From positions 19,431 to 83,430 of IMG/VR virus record IMGVR_UViG_3300031857_000091: a stretch of DNA of 64,000 bases, one strand, 5' to 3'. Numbering within the stretch: position 1 is the stretch's first letter; every line of letters begins with the position of its first letter. Source of the stretch: a virus. The notes below the pieces were generated by a model. That model worked only from the letters and a program-made list of their open reading frames with translations. It did no database searches and was not told the DNA's origin. Of this stretch, positions 1 to 7,830 are shown one piece after another. Position numbers and translations under genes: made by a program.

Positions 1-299
1 TGAGTAATTTTCTCTTTAGCCGGAAATAGTTTGTTTTTTTATTTAGCCTAAAAGTTTTGCTCCAGAGGGCGCGTGAGGCTCGAAAAAATGGATAAATGAA
101 TAATCCTATTAACTGGGTAGTAAAGTGTCTAGAATTTGACGCTAGAGGTCTCTGAGAGAATATTTGCTATTGAGTAGGGGTGTACCCAAACAGAAAAATA
201 TCAAGCCTAACTTGCTGTAGCAAAAATATGTTTAATTAATAAAACATTTAAAAAATTAGCAAAAAGCTTATCAGTTATGGATTGCAGTCATGTTAACAA

Positions 300-351
300 T
301 TGTCCCTCGCACCGTATTACTTTAAAGTATACTTGTCCCTCGCGTCGTATT
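300..351. repeat. Two direct repeats in the left inverted-repeat arm
   Basis: Two copies of a 19-bp word, TTGTCCCTCGCACCGTATT at 300-318 and a two-base variant at 333-351, lie just before the promoter of the nuclease gene. Both copies are also present in the right arm. The spacing of 33 bp (about three helical turns) and the position upstream of -35 suggest a regulator binding site; that is inference. Confidence 0.6.
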
Positions 352-379
352 GCGTTAAATGTATAGATAGTTGTAATAA
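350..379 (+). promoter_or_regulatory. Predicted promoter of the RecB-like nuclease gene
   Basis: TTGCGT at 350-355 and TAATAA at 374-379 are separated by 18 bp. The same arrangement with TTGCAC is present in the other inverted-repeat arm (51430-51459, minus strand), which supports it as a conserved functional element. Confidence 0.45.
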
Positions 380-474
380 AATTTGTCTGGTAAAAATTGA
401 TTAAATTAATAAATTGCCAGACAATTTTTTTAAAAATTACTGTTAAGCTAAGAGACAAAATCAACATAATTTTA

Positions 475-1182
475 ATGAAGAATAAAACAAAGTTAAAAGA
501 CGGTGACCATGTCTGGGAAGAATGGGGAAGGGGGTATTACTTTGAAGATAATATATATCCCGGCATTAGTTCTATTTTGTCTAAGACTATGCCCGAATCA
601 AAGAAAAAGGCTTTAGCTAGTTGGAGAGCAAGAGTCGGAGATGCAGTCGCTGAAGAAATCTGTAATGAAGCTCGAAGCACTGGTACTCGGTGGCATAATT
701 TCCTAGATTCATTTGCCAAAAAAGACTATATTTCGGCACAAAGAATACTGTTTCCTGATACTGATGTGCAGGATTATTATGCTCAAGCTAAAGATTTTTT
801 GTTGAAATTTGCTTCAACAACATCAGATGTTTTAACGGAATTGCCTATATATAGCCATAAGCATGGTTATGCGGGTACTTTCGATTGCATGGTTACAGCT
901 GGTGGAAAAAAAATACTGCTTGACTGGAAAACGTCTATGAAAAAAAAGAAGCGGGAATGGATAGATGATTATTTTCTTCAAGTAGCAGCCTATGCTCATG
1001 CACTGAGAGAAACAAAGGGCATAGCTGTTGACCGAGCTTCTATAGTTATTTTCTACTCTTTTCAAGAGCCAGATATTTATAAGCTCAGCAAAGATGACCT
1101 TACTGAGCAATTTGAGATATTTAAAGAGCGGTTAAAGTTGTTCTATGAATTATTTCCGTCGTCAACGCCTATACTAAGCTAG
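475..1182 (+). CDS. RecB/Cas4-like PD-(D/E)XK nuclease
   Basis: This is a 235-aa protein of the PD-(D/E)XK exonuclease superfamily. Visible motifs in order are GTRWH (His 74), a Glu at 122, GTFD (Asp 137), LLDWKT (Asp 150, Lys 152) and QVAAY (Gln 169, Tyr 173). This is the RecB-type active site with the QxxxY motif that chelates the metal and grips DNA. Family members resect DNA ends in recombination or processing. There is no C-terminal cysteine cluster, so it is not a typical iron-sulphur Cas4. I chose the ATG at 475; a TTG at 397 would add 26 residues of poor composition. The gene stands alone behind the inverted-repeat promoter and overlaps the end of the convergent tail gene by four bases. 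Confidence 0.8.
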   Translation: MKNKTKLKDGDHVWEEWGRGYYFEDNIYPGISSILSKTMPESKKKALASWRARVGDAVAEEICNEARSTGTRWHNFLDSFAKKDYISAQRILFPDTDVQDYYAQAKDFLLKFASTTSDVLTELPIYSHKHGYAGTFDCMVTAGGKKILLDWKTSMKKKKREWIDDYFLQVAAYAHALRETKGIAVDRASIVIFYSFQEPDIYKLSKDDLTEQFEIFKERLKLFYELFPSSTPILS

Positions 1183-3545
1183 GCAAAAATTGACGATCGC
1201 CCGTTAGAGCCATTGACATCATTCCGTCTATAGCGAGTCATTGAAACTGATTGTGTAGGTATTGCAGATAGAGAGAGAGTCATTTCATCAGGACAATAGT
1301 ATAACCCATCCTGTAGCTGTTTTAAGTTATAGGAAATGTTAGTAATAATATATTCTTGCCCGTCTACCGTACATTTAACCCCTTCCTTAAGAACTTTATA
1401 GTAACGGAAAAACATTACTCTAATTTGAGTTGTATGGACATCCATTGACTTTTTAATTAGAGAGTTTAAGGCAGCTTTTTTGCCATCATTAGGAGTCACT
1501 GCACCACTAAAACTAACTGAAGAATAAGGAACGGGACTATTAAAATCGCTTCCACTACTTGAGACTGCGGTGGGAGTGTTATTAGGCTCTTCGGATTCTT
1601 CTGGAATGCTTCTCAAAAAATATCTGTAAGTTCTATCTTCTGCATACCCACTGGGTAAATCTATACTTTCTCTATCAGGGTCAGGTAACTTGGTGTGCAC
1701 CGAAGGGCGGCCGCTGTACTGAGTGGAACTTCCAATCATAATTGAAGATGATGAATGATCGCCTTCAACAGAATGAGAATAATCTGTAGTGGTAAATAAT
1801 TCTGGAGTTTTTTTATCAGCTCCTACAGCTTGAGGGATTAGTATCTGTGTTTGACTGGAGTCTTTTCTCTCTTTATGGGCAATCAGTGGTGGGTAGGGAG
1901 ACCCAGGGTCATTTGGATCGTCTTTGGGATTCGGTTGTAATTCTTGTATATTAGAATAGGATGATGTGTTATAAACAAATTTATTAGGAGCACTATTTCT
2001 GGGTATTTCTATATCATCGTAATAATCTGCCATATCTGCCAATAAATACCCAGTCCTTTCAAAAATATTGTACCTAAATAATGGTGGAGAGCTAGTACTG
2101 TTTATATCTGGGAAAACAGGGTTATCGCCTGCATATTGAATTGGATTATAGAAAGTATAGGCATTATATTCTCTGGCTTTAGCTTTCCATTCCGGAGGCG
2201 GTCCATTTTCTGTATTGGTGGTAGTAGTAGTAGTCGCTGAATTGTAAAAAGTATCAATCCACAGATTAGCAGCTTCGTAGTCTCCCGATTCTCTTTTTAA
2301 TCTTCCTAGTTTCCATCCAGTTTTTCTGGAGCTAGTTAAATAGCCGTCTGAGTCATAGTAATACAAAGTAGTTGTTTGTTCGACCTGTTTCCAATAATTA
2401 GAAACAGATCCTACTGCGAAAGAATTAAAGTTTAAGGGCCATTTCCCCCCATTTTCTACCATTTCGTCGTAGGCTGCACCGTTTTCGGGAAGAGTAAACA
2501 GTTGAGAAGATACAAAAACATATCCCCAGATTTGTTCCTGTACTTCTAAGGGGTTTCCGTCTTTTTCTTTTATTATTCTTGCGGTTTTAGTTCTGCCTCC
2601 ATTGTCAAACACATTGCCAGGGTCTTTGAGGTCATCAGCATAATTACTGAGTAATATTATTCCTTCTGACCCGCCGGGATGCTGTAAACTTGCAAAGCTT
2701 GTGCAATTTTCATATTCATATCTAGTGGTAACTTCTCCTTCGTTTGAACTTTCCCCAGAAATGTCTTCTAGCTCTAGCTCGGTATTTTGATAGATGGGAA
2801 TCTCTTTTACTGATACTTGCATGGTTTCATCAAGAATATAAATTCTATCTATTTCAATAGAACCTATTCCCGTAACCAAAGAAACTCCTCTAATTGTAGG
2901 CTCTGAATACATTAGACATTGATTGTCACTTAGTAACAAGGCTGCTTCTAATTCTGACCGAGGAGTTATTATTACTTCGGAGTCAGGAGCAAAATATTTT
3001 GTATAAGCCGATTCTCCGATAGAGATTGGAGTAGATAGCCTTGATTGAACGCTTCTCCAAGTTATTCTAGTAGTTTCAGAAGAAAATCTAATGGGTATAT
3101 CTAATTCATGCAATGGAGTTTCTGCCCCTCTCGGTGCGTGCTCTCCCGTTAATGAAAGAGTGACTGAATAGGCAGTTTCAACAGTCGATATATATTGAGT
3201 AATGGTGTAGCTAGAAATAATAAAGTTTATCTCCATTAATCTAACTGGGCTACCAATGGTAACAGATGGAGCATCGTAACTATAAAAAGTAGCTGTAGCT
3301 GAAGGGTGCTGATCTAACCCTCTACTAATTTGGATGTCGGTAAAGTCATAATCTCCTACTTCGTCTAGCTCTTTAACTTCTCGTAAAAGTAAAGCCGTGT
3401 TGTCAAAGTTTCCTGTAGGGACTGTAGCGATCGCCCCACCATTAAACTCAGGCTGTATTGTTATTAAAGCTCCTCCATAAGTTTCCGTCTCTGTTATAGT
3501 CTCTGGAGAAATATTTAAGGTACTGAAATCAATTATGGATGCCAT
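1179..3545 (-). CDS. Large putative tail or baseplate protein
   Basis: A 788-aa protein with no signal peptide or membrane segment. It is rich in Ser, Thr, Asn and Tyr with beta-strand-like alternation, as expected for a virion protein. An N-terminal third of short strands is followed by a long low-complexity central section rich in Ser/Pro. A compact end around residues 690-770 includes a stretch on an Ile-Arg-Val-Met-Phe pattern. I do not recognise a family. It starts one base before the stop of the 129-aa gene upstream, so the two are co-transcribed. Tail-hub or baseplate protein is an inference from size, composition and neighbourhood. Confidence 0.55.
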   Translation of the reverse strand: MASIIDFSTLNISPETITETETYGGALITIQPEFNGGAIATVPTGNFDNTALLLREVKELDEVGDYDFTDIQISRGLDQHPSATATFYSYDAPSVTIGSPVRLMEINFIISSYTITQYISTVETAYSVTLSLTGEHAPRGAETPLHELDIPIRFSSETTRITWRSVQSRLSTPISIGESAYTKYFAPDSEVIITPRSELEAALLLSDNQCLMYSEPTIRGVSLVTGIGSIEIDRIYILDETMQVSVKEIPIYQNTELELEDISGESSNEGEVTTRYEYENCTSFASLQHPGGSEGIILLSNYADDLKDPGNVFDNGGRTKTARIIKEKDGNPLEVQEQIWGYVFVSSQLFTLPENGAAYDEMVENGGKWPLNFNSFAVGSVSNYWKQVEQTTTLYYYDSDGYLTSSRKTGWKLGRLKRESGDYEAANLWIDTFYNSATTTTTTNTENGPPPEWKAKAREYNAYTFYNPIQYAGDNPVFPDINSTSSPPLFRYNIFERTGYLLADMADYYDDIEIPRNSAPNKFVYNTSSYSNIQELQPNPKDDPNDPGSPYPPLIAHKERKDSSQTQILIPQAVGADKKTPELFTTTDYSHSVEGDHSSSSIMIGSSTQYSGRPSVHTKLPDPDRESIDLPSGYAEDRTYRYFLRSIPEESEEPNNTPTAVSSSGSDFNSPVPYSSVSFSGAVTPNDGKKAALNSLIKKSMDVHTTQIRVMFFRYYKVLKEGVKCTVDGQEYIITNISYNLKQLQDGLYYCPDEMTLSLSAIPTQSVSMTRYRRNDVNGSNGRSSIFA

Positions 3546-3935
3546 CTACAGATTATATCTCCGAGTAACTTCAATTAGTTTAACTGTTGTCCCTTTGCTC
3601 AATGATTGATTTCCAATTCTTGCGCTACTACCTACTTGCTTAAGGTCAGCAATATACATTTGCCTAATAGTCATATCGCCATCATCTGGATTAATATAAT
3701 CTTCTACGGTTAATCCAAGAGGAAATTGGTTTTCACTCATAGCCAGTAATCGAGTATAGATTGTCCTGCGACCATCATTAACGGTTATCTCGCAACCAAA
3801 TCTTTTTGGAAGTTTTAAGACTTGTACACTGCTACTCCCTGTAAATTGAATTTCTTCCCCTTCCCATATCTGGTTATAACCTCCTAACCATGGGATTAAT
3901 TCTACATCTTCAACGACTATTTTATTAAAACTCAT
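3546..3935 (-). CDS. Small virion-associated protein, function unknown
   Basis: A 129-aa soluble protein, mainly predicted beta strands, ending in a basic stretch. It lies directly upstream of and adjacent to the 788-aa tail protein on the same strand, so it probably belongs to the same virion unit. Its promoter must lie in the 80-bp region it shares divergently with dnaN. No family recognised. Confidence 0.5.
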   Translation of the reverse strand: MSFNKIVVEDVELIPWLGGYNQIWEGEEIQFTGSSSVQVLKLPKRFGCEITVNDGRRTIYTRLLAMSENQFPLGLTVEDYINPDDGDMTIRQMYIADLKQVGSSARIGNQSLSKGTTVKLIEVTRRYNL

Positions 3936-4016
3936 TTTAGTTAATTTTTAAGATTAGAAAATTAAAGTATTATTTATCATGTTGACTTATTTAAACACAA
4001 ACAATAAACAAAAAAT

Positions 4017-5204
4017 ATGGAAAACGCTTTTTTATTTGCAATACAGTGCGAGAAAAATGTTTTAATGGACGCGGTTAAATTTGCTAGTGGGTTTATTGCT
4101 GCTAGACCTAGTCATCCTATCTTAGGGGGAATGCTATTTAAGGCTCAAGATGAATTCTTAGAAATAGAATCAACGAATTTAGACCAGGGTTGCAAAATTA
4201 AAATACCTTGCACCACTACAATCAAGGGGGGAGTCGTTTTACCAGGAAAACAGTTAAACTCTCTACTTAATAATCTAGTGGGAGATACTATTAGTATCTA
4301 TTTAACTGAAGTAAATACTAAACAAGGCATAGTATCTAATAATGATTATATAGCAGTTATCCGTTGTGGTCAGCAAGAAGCAGCATTAGTAACTAGTTCT
4401 ATCAATGAATATCCTGAGATTAACTATAGTGGAGAATCAAAATTAGAGATAGATGCCCAGTTATTTAGCTCTTCTATCCTAAAAACAATTCACTGTACTT
4501 CGTCAGATTCATCCAAGATGGTGCTATGTGGAATCAACATAGCATCTTCTCCACGCGGGTTAACTTTTTCTGCAACCAATGGACATTATCTGGCTACAGC
4601 AACTATCCCCGGTCATTACGAGCAGGGTATTAGCTTAACTGTTCCAGGTGTGTTTTTGTCTAGGGTGCAAAAATTGTTGAAAACTGCTGAAACATTGACT
4701 TTTGCTATTAAGGAGAATGATTTAATTGCTGAGTTAACTACTAATCTAGGTAAAGGAGGTATTGTCGATATTGCATTATACTCTAGACTGCTGAATGGGA
4801 ATTTCCCACAATGTGAGAAGCTAGTTCCAGCTACTTTTAAAAGAGAAGTTTTATTCTCTAAAGAACAGTTAGCCCAAGCTCTAAATTTAATTGGCTGTTG
4901 CGATAGCGATGATTCACGCACAGAATATACTTGCTCGTTTGAGATACAGGATGAACAGACAAAAATCACTAAGTCTGGCTCTTCGGTTTTAAATGTTTGT
5001 CAATTAACAAGCTCAACACTGTTAGTGGGAAATGGTTTAACTATTGGGTTCAATTACCTTTATTTTAAGAATCATCTATCGGCTTTATCTAGCGATGACG
5101 TGGTACTGAAGTTTAACAATGAGCGTAGCCCTGTGATTATGCAAGGGCAAGATGAAGCTCTAGATTCCACTCTTTTAATTATGCCAGTGCAGTTAAAATC
5201 ATGA
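4017..5204 (+). CDS. dnaN: DNA polymerase III beta subunit (sliding clamp)
   Basis: A 395-aa beta-clamp homologue with the three-domain pattern of bacterial DnaN and close to the cyanobacterial length. Recognisable blocks include ASGFIAARPSHPILGGML near residues 24-41, a central TFSATNGHYLATA segment near 183-195, and SRLLNGNFPQ in the third quarter. The clamp forms a ring on DNA and tethers the replicative polymerase. Because no phage polymerase is visible here, it may load host Pol III. The Lys/Arg-poor C-terminus ends in MPVQLKS, resembling the canonical MPMRL end that shapes the binding pocket. The stop overlaps the ATG of the next gene (ATGA), indicating coupling. Confidence 0.93.
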   Translation: MENAFLFAIQCEKNVLMDAVKFASGFIAARPSHPILGGMLFKAQDEFLEIESTNLDQGCKIKIPCTTTIKGGVVLPGKQLNSLLNNLVGDTISIYLTEVNTKQGIVSNNDYIAVIRCGQQEAALVTSSINEYPEINYSGESKLEIDAQLFSSSILKTIHCTSSDSSKMVLCGINIASSPRGLTFSATNGHYLATATIPGHYEQGISLTVPGVFLSRVQKLLKTAETLTFAIKENDLIAELTTNLGKGGIVDIALYSRLLNGNFPQCEKLVPATFKREVLFSKEQLAQALNLIGCCDSDDSRTEYTCSFEIQDEQTKITKSGSSVLNVCQLTSSTLLVGNGLTIGFNYLYFKNHLSALSSDDVVLKFNNERSPVIMQGQDEALDSTLLIMPVQLKS

Positions 5205-5494
5205 ACACTAGTGACTTACTTAATTGCAATTTAGCGATCGCTGTTCCATTGGCAACAAAGGAATACAAGCAATTCCCGGAAAAATGGGAGGCTGATAGGG
5301 AATTAATTGTTAGTTATGCTGATGTTTTTGCACATCAAGGTGATGAGTTGTTATTTTACCAAAAAGGGGTAAGCGGTCAACTATTTGTAAAATTAGCCAG
5401 AGCCTTGGCATGGGCATCTTTTTTGCCTGGTGGAGTTAGATTTAATGGTGTGCTATACGAGGCTAATTTAACTAACATGAACAAATCTCTGTAA
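5201..5494 (+). CDS. Hypothetical protein coupled to dnaN
   Basis: A 97-aa soluble protein whose start overlaps the dnaN stop, so it is translated with the clamp. It has a central run of hydrophobic and aromatic residues and no recognisable motif. Its 3' end overlaps the convergent GIY-YIG gene by 23 bases. A clamp-associated role is suggested only by the coupling. Confidence 0.5.
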   Translation: MNTSDLLNCNLAIAVPLATKEYKQFPEKWEADRELIVSYADVFAHQGDELLFYQKGVSGQLFVKLARALAWASFLPGGVRFNGVLYEANLTNMNKSL

Positions 5495-5762
5495 TCAATT
5501 CCACGTGCTCTGGTGTCAATTTAAACCATTCCCCACTAGGGCTGCACCGATGAAACATTAATAATCGATGCAGTCTTTTTTCTATGGCATGGGCATTAGC
5601 TACAGGAAAAACTTTAATTAGATGTAGCCTAGCATTATTCCCTGTTTGTAGTTGCTTTACTCTCTTCAATGGGTTGTCAGAGATACCAATTTTGTAGATA
5701 GCTTCTGTGTTTTTCTGGATTAAATAAATATATTGAGGTTTAATCTCTGTTTGTTTTTTCAT
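5472..5762 (-). CDS. GIY-YIG-like (T5orf172/MUG113) protein
   Basis: A 96-aa protein matching the T5orf172 branch of GIY-YIG domains: YIYLIQ near residues 11-16, YKIGIS near 23-28, a basic helix ending in RVKQLQTG, then ANAHAIEKRLHRLL and GEWFKL. The family is common in phages and has the nuclease fold, though many members are unproven as nucleases. It is divergent from the DnaX-C gene; the 86-bp spacer holds the hairpin described at 5791. Confidence 0.75.
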   Translation of the reverse strand: MKKQTEIKPQYIYLIQKNTEAIYKIGISDNPLKRVKQLQTGNNARLHLIKVFPVANAHAIEKRLHRLLMFHRCSPSGEWFKLTPEHVELITEICSC

Positions 5763-5790
5763 AAAATTGACATGGTATTATAAGTAAATA

Positions 5791-5818
5791 CCCCTCGCGG
5801 TGAGCAAACACCCAGGGG
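5791..5818 (+). promoter_or_regulatory. Leader hairpin, class B, in front of the DnaX-C gene
   Basis: CCCCT pairs with AGGGG and, inside it, GGTG pairs with CACC around an AGCAAA loop. A nearly identical hairpin (loop CGCAAA) sits before the BRO-N gene at 8578-8605, and a partial copy of its 5' half lies near 9795. It is probably a translational or transcriptional leader element shared by these genes. Confidence 0.6.
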
Positions 5819-5848
5819 TCATACATACTCATTAGCAAGTAATGCACT

Positions 5849-6157
5849 ATGACAAATTTAGCACAGAATACCCAGGAGATTTGGCGCAAGATTATCGATC
5901 ATTTAGAGCCACTTACAACTAGAGAGTTGTTAAAATATCAATGCACATTAATTGAGTTTGACGGTGAAAGCGCTCGTATTGGGATTAGTTCTGAAAACCT
6001 ATTGAAACTAGTTCAAGGGAAACTGACTAATTTACAAGCAGCTTTTACCACTACTTTTCAACGTCAAATCAAAGTAACTCTAGAAGTAGCACCCATTGGG
6101 TTTGAAAAGAAAAATAACCTTCCTCCCCCCTTACCTTCTTCTGTAGCAACTGATTAA
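5849..6157 (+). CDS. Stand-alone DnaX C-terminal domain protein
   Basis: A 102-aa protein that reads like the C-terminal domain of cyanobacterial DnaX (clamp-loader tau/gamma): IWRKIIDHLEPLTTRELL near residues 11-28, a strand with EFDGESARIGIS, then LLKLVQGKLTNLQAAF and a final strand IKVTLEV. No AAA+ ATPase region is present. In the host protein this domain connects the clamp loader to the polymerase or helicase, so a free copy could tie the phage replisome to host Pol III or compete with the host. The short Pro-rich tail is typical of a linker end. Family assignment is from memory of the cyanobacterial sequence; the hijack role is inference. Confidence 0.7.
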   Translation: MTNLAQNTQEIWRKIIDHLEPLTTRELLKYQCTLIEFDGESARIGISSENLLKLVQGKLTNLQAAFTTTFQRQIKVTLEVAPIGFEKKNNLPPPLPSSVATD

Positions 6158-6161
6158 AGTA

Positions 6162-6310
6162 TTGAAACACCTAGACTTATTCTCGGGAATCGGTGGCTTT
6201 AGTCGAGCTGCTGATTTTCTTGATTAGAAACCCCAGGATGTAAATACTCCACAACAAGCTTATGTGGCGCTAAAAGTTTTAGACTTTTGGTTAAAGTGTG
6301 TTTTAAAAAA
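6162..6310 (+). pseudogene. Relic of a C5-cytosine DNA methyltransferase
   Basis: From a TTG at 6162 the frame reads a perfect motif I of C5 methyltransferases, LDLFSGIGGFSRAADF, then stops at 6225. The following bases, in a new frame, read QQAYVALKVLDFWLK, like the C-terminal helix of such enzymes. The catalytic core between them is missing, so this looks like the two ends of a methyltransferase gene left by an internal deletion. The C-terminal assignment is less certain than motif I. Confidence 0.6.
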
Positions 6311-6323
6311 TCTCAAAAAGTAC

Positions 6324-6352
6324 TTGACATTTTTAAAAGTGTCTGTTAACTT
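6324..6352 (+). promoter_or_regulatory. Promoter with shared operator (copy 1 of 5)
   Basis: TTGACA at 6324 and TAACTT at 6347 are 17 bp apart. The spacer carries GACATTTTTAAAAGTGTC (6326-6343), a near-perfect 18-bp palindrome overlapping -35. The same unit, including the downstream word AGAGAAGTAAGC, precedes four other small genes in the window. A repressor site is the simplest reading. Confidence 0.75.
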
Positions 6353-6384
6353 AGAGAAGTAAGCAAAACAAAGGAAAATAAGCC

Positions 6385-7104
6385 ATGGAATGTATTCAAA
6401 TTATTGTCAAAATCGAGTCACAAGAAATCGTAAAACTTTTAAAAGAGAAAGGAAATGAGCTTGACAATCTTATTTCTTTGCATGGGCAGTACGCAACTTT
6501 CGCGGGAGATTCCACTTTTTCTTGGAAATGGTTAGCTGATAACCTTCTCTTCATGAACGATTGGTATGATGCTGATTGCATCGAATTTCGTGAAGATAAT
6601 GCTCTTATTGTAGCTGCTTTATGGCAGCATGATGGCGAAGAAGGTATTACCAAGTGGTATGCCTGCAATGGATGTAGCGACGATTTTATCGTTGACAACG
6701 AGTTTATTAGTAAAGTCATTGCAAAGATTTGGATTGAAGAAACGGATATAACTTATTTTAACTTTGACAGAACAAAATGGCTTAACGCGCGTGCTCAAAA
6801 AGCTAAGCCAGTTTCTAATAAAATTGATGTCCCTTCACGGGAACAAATTACAAGAGATTGGCTGGTGTCATTGACTATTGCTGACTGGCAAGATTTGCTA
6901 AAGCAGCAAGTTGTCAAAACTAAGATACTAGATGACTGGGAAAATCCTATATTTAAAAAACTCCAGCTTGAGTATAAAGGATTATCTTATGAGTTTCCTA
7001 AATTGGCTTTACAAGCCATTGAAGAAGGTAAAGGATGGATTGGAGTTGAAGCTATCAAAGCCAAGCCCGTTCTCAGAGCAAAACCAGTATTAAATAAAAA
7101 ATAG
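6385..7104 (+). CDS. Hypothetical protein under the shared operator
   Basis: A 239-aa soluble protein of unknown function. The N-terminal half is acidic and aromatic, with several Trp residues and a Cys pair (CNGC near residue 94). The C-terminal half has WLVSLTIADWQDLL and ends in a Lys/Pro-rich tail with repeats of KAKPV. It is the first gene behind an operator-bearing promoter and is followed 10 bp later by a 79-aa gene with its own GGAG site. An early or lysogeny-controlled accessory gene is the likely class. Confidence 0.6.
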   Translation: MECIQIIVKIESQEIVKLLKEKGNELDNLISLHGQYATFAGDSTFSWKWLADNLLFMNDWYDADCIEFREDNALIVAALWQHDGEEGITKWYACNGCSDDFIVDNEFISKVIAKIWIEETDITYFNFDRTKWLNARAQKAKPVSNKIDVPSREQITRDWLVSLTIADWQDLLKQQVVKTKILDDWENPIFKKLQLEYKGLSYEFPKLALQAIEEGKGWIGVEAIKAKPVLRAKPVLNKK

Positions 7105-7114
7105 GAGAATAGAT

Positions 7115-7354
7115 ATGTTTGAGAATTTGTTGATTTGGTTTGACGTCATTAGAGGGGCACGTCCCCGCCGTCATTTATGGCAGGCTCTTAGTAATTTCAC
7201 CGAGAACAATGTTAGCTCACCATGGGCAAAAACTTTTAAAAGATATATCGATGATACCTATGTTTATTACGGGGAAAGCGATATTTCTTATCGAGAATGG
7301 TTAGGGAGACATTTTTGGGCAGAATTAAATCTTGATGATTTTGAAGAGATTTAA
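7115..7354 (+). CDS. Hypothetical small protein
   Basis: A 79-aa acidic soluble protein with several Trp and Tyr residues. It lies 10 bp after the 239-aa gene, with TAGGAGA just before its ATG, and is followed by a strong terminator, so the two form an operon. No family recognised. Confidence 0.55.
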   Translation: MFENLLIWFDVIRGARPRRHLWQALSNFTENNVSSPWAKTFKRYIDDTYVYYGESDISYREWLGRHFWAELNLDDFEEI

Positions 7355-7371
7355 TTTACTGCTTCAAGAAT

Positions 7372-7409
7372 AAAAAGCACTTAAGTTTGTTACAGCTTAA
7401 GTGCTTTTT
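7372..7409. terminator. Intrinsic terminator, bidirectional
   Basis: A 14-bp perfect stem AAAAAGCACTTAAG with a 10-base loop, flanked by A and T runs, ends the two-gene operon. Confidence 0.9.
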
Positions 7410-7451
7410 ATATTGGATAAAATAAATAATAGTTACTAATATAGGTTAAAC

Positions 7452-7577
7452 ATGATTATTTTATACTGCTTAAGTTTTTTGGGGATATTCTTTTTATTAC
7501 TATTGTGGCGGACTGGATTATTGAATATTTTTTTTATTGCCTTTATCTGCCAATTTGAAAACCTATTGACAAAATAA
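7452..7577 (+). CDS. Small single-pass membrane protein
   Basis: A 41-aa frame begins at an ATG preceded by AGGTTAAAC, a usable ribosome site. Residues 2-19 and 22-33 are strongly hydrophobic (for example SFLGIFFLLLLW), followed by a short polar end. Small membrane proteins of this kind in phages are often holin-like or exclusion factors, but nothing specific shows here. The frame is short, so it could be chance in AT-rich DNA. Confidence 0.4.
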   Translation: MIILYCLSFLGIFFLLLLWRTGLLNIFFIAFICQFENLLTK

Positions 7578-7587
7578 GTAAGATTAA

Positions 7588-7830
7588 TTATTCTCCTAAA
7601 GAAAAATTGTTAATTAAAAAAGCGGTAGAAATGCGATAAAGTTGATTATTTAACCGTCTGAGATAAGAATAATCACCGTCACATTCAGTCAAGAAAAAAG
7701 TTTCGTAAACAGAAGAATCAAAATAATCAGGATAATTGCTGTAGTAAGAAAAAATATTACAGTCAGATAATACTAATGCTCCTTGACATTTGACCTTTTG
7801 CCCTATCAACATTTCGACGTTGTACAACAT
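7588..7830 (-). CDS. Hypothetical protein coupled to the PEP-CTERM gene
   Basis: An 80-aa Tyr-rich protein whose ATG overlaps the stop codon of the PEP-CTERM gene by one base (TAATG), indicating translational coupling. No signal peptide and no known motif. It may act with the exported protein, a guess based on coupling alone. Confidence 0.5.
   Translation of the reverse strand: MLYNVEMLIGQKVKCQGALVLSDCNIFSYYSNYPDYFDSSVYETFFLTECDGDYSYLRRLNNQLYRISTAFLINNFSLGE

Larger units (their letters stand above)
1..379. repeat. Left arm of a ~380-bp inverted repeat
   Basis: This segment recurs as the reverse complement at 51430-51810, by eye close to 90 percent identical over its whole length. It begins at the first base of the window, so its true outer edge cannot be seen. 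Each arm holds two copies of TTGTCCCTCGCRYCGTATT and ends in a promoter that points at the adjacent inward-facing gene (the nuclease at 475 here, the gene at 50858-51325 at the other arm). It is a duplicated regulatory or terminal region, and no reading frame is conserved between the arms. Confidence 0.85.

Noticed and set aside
475-1182. Cas4 partner for the Cascade
   Set aside because: The RecB-like nuclease lacks the cysteine cluster of Cas4 and is far from the cas genes; it has its own promoter.
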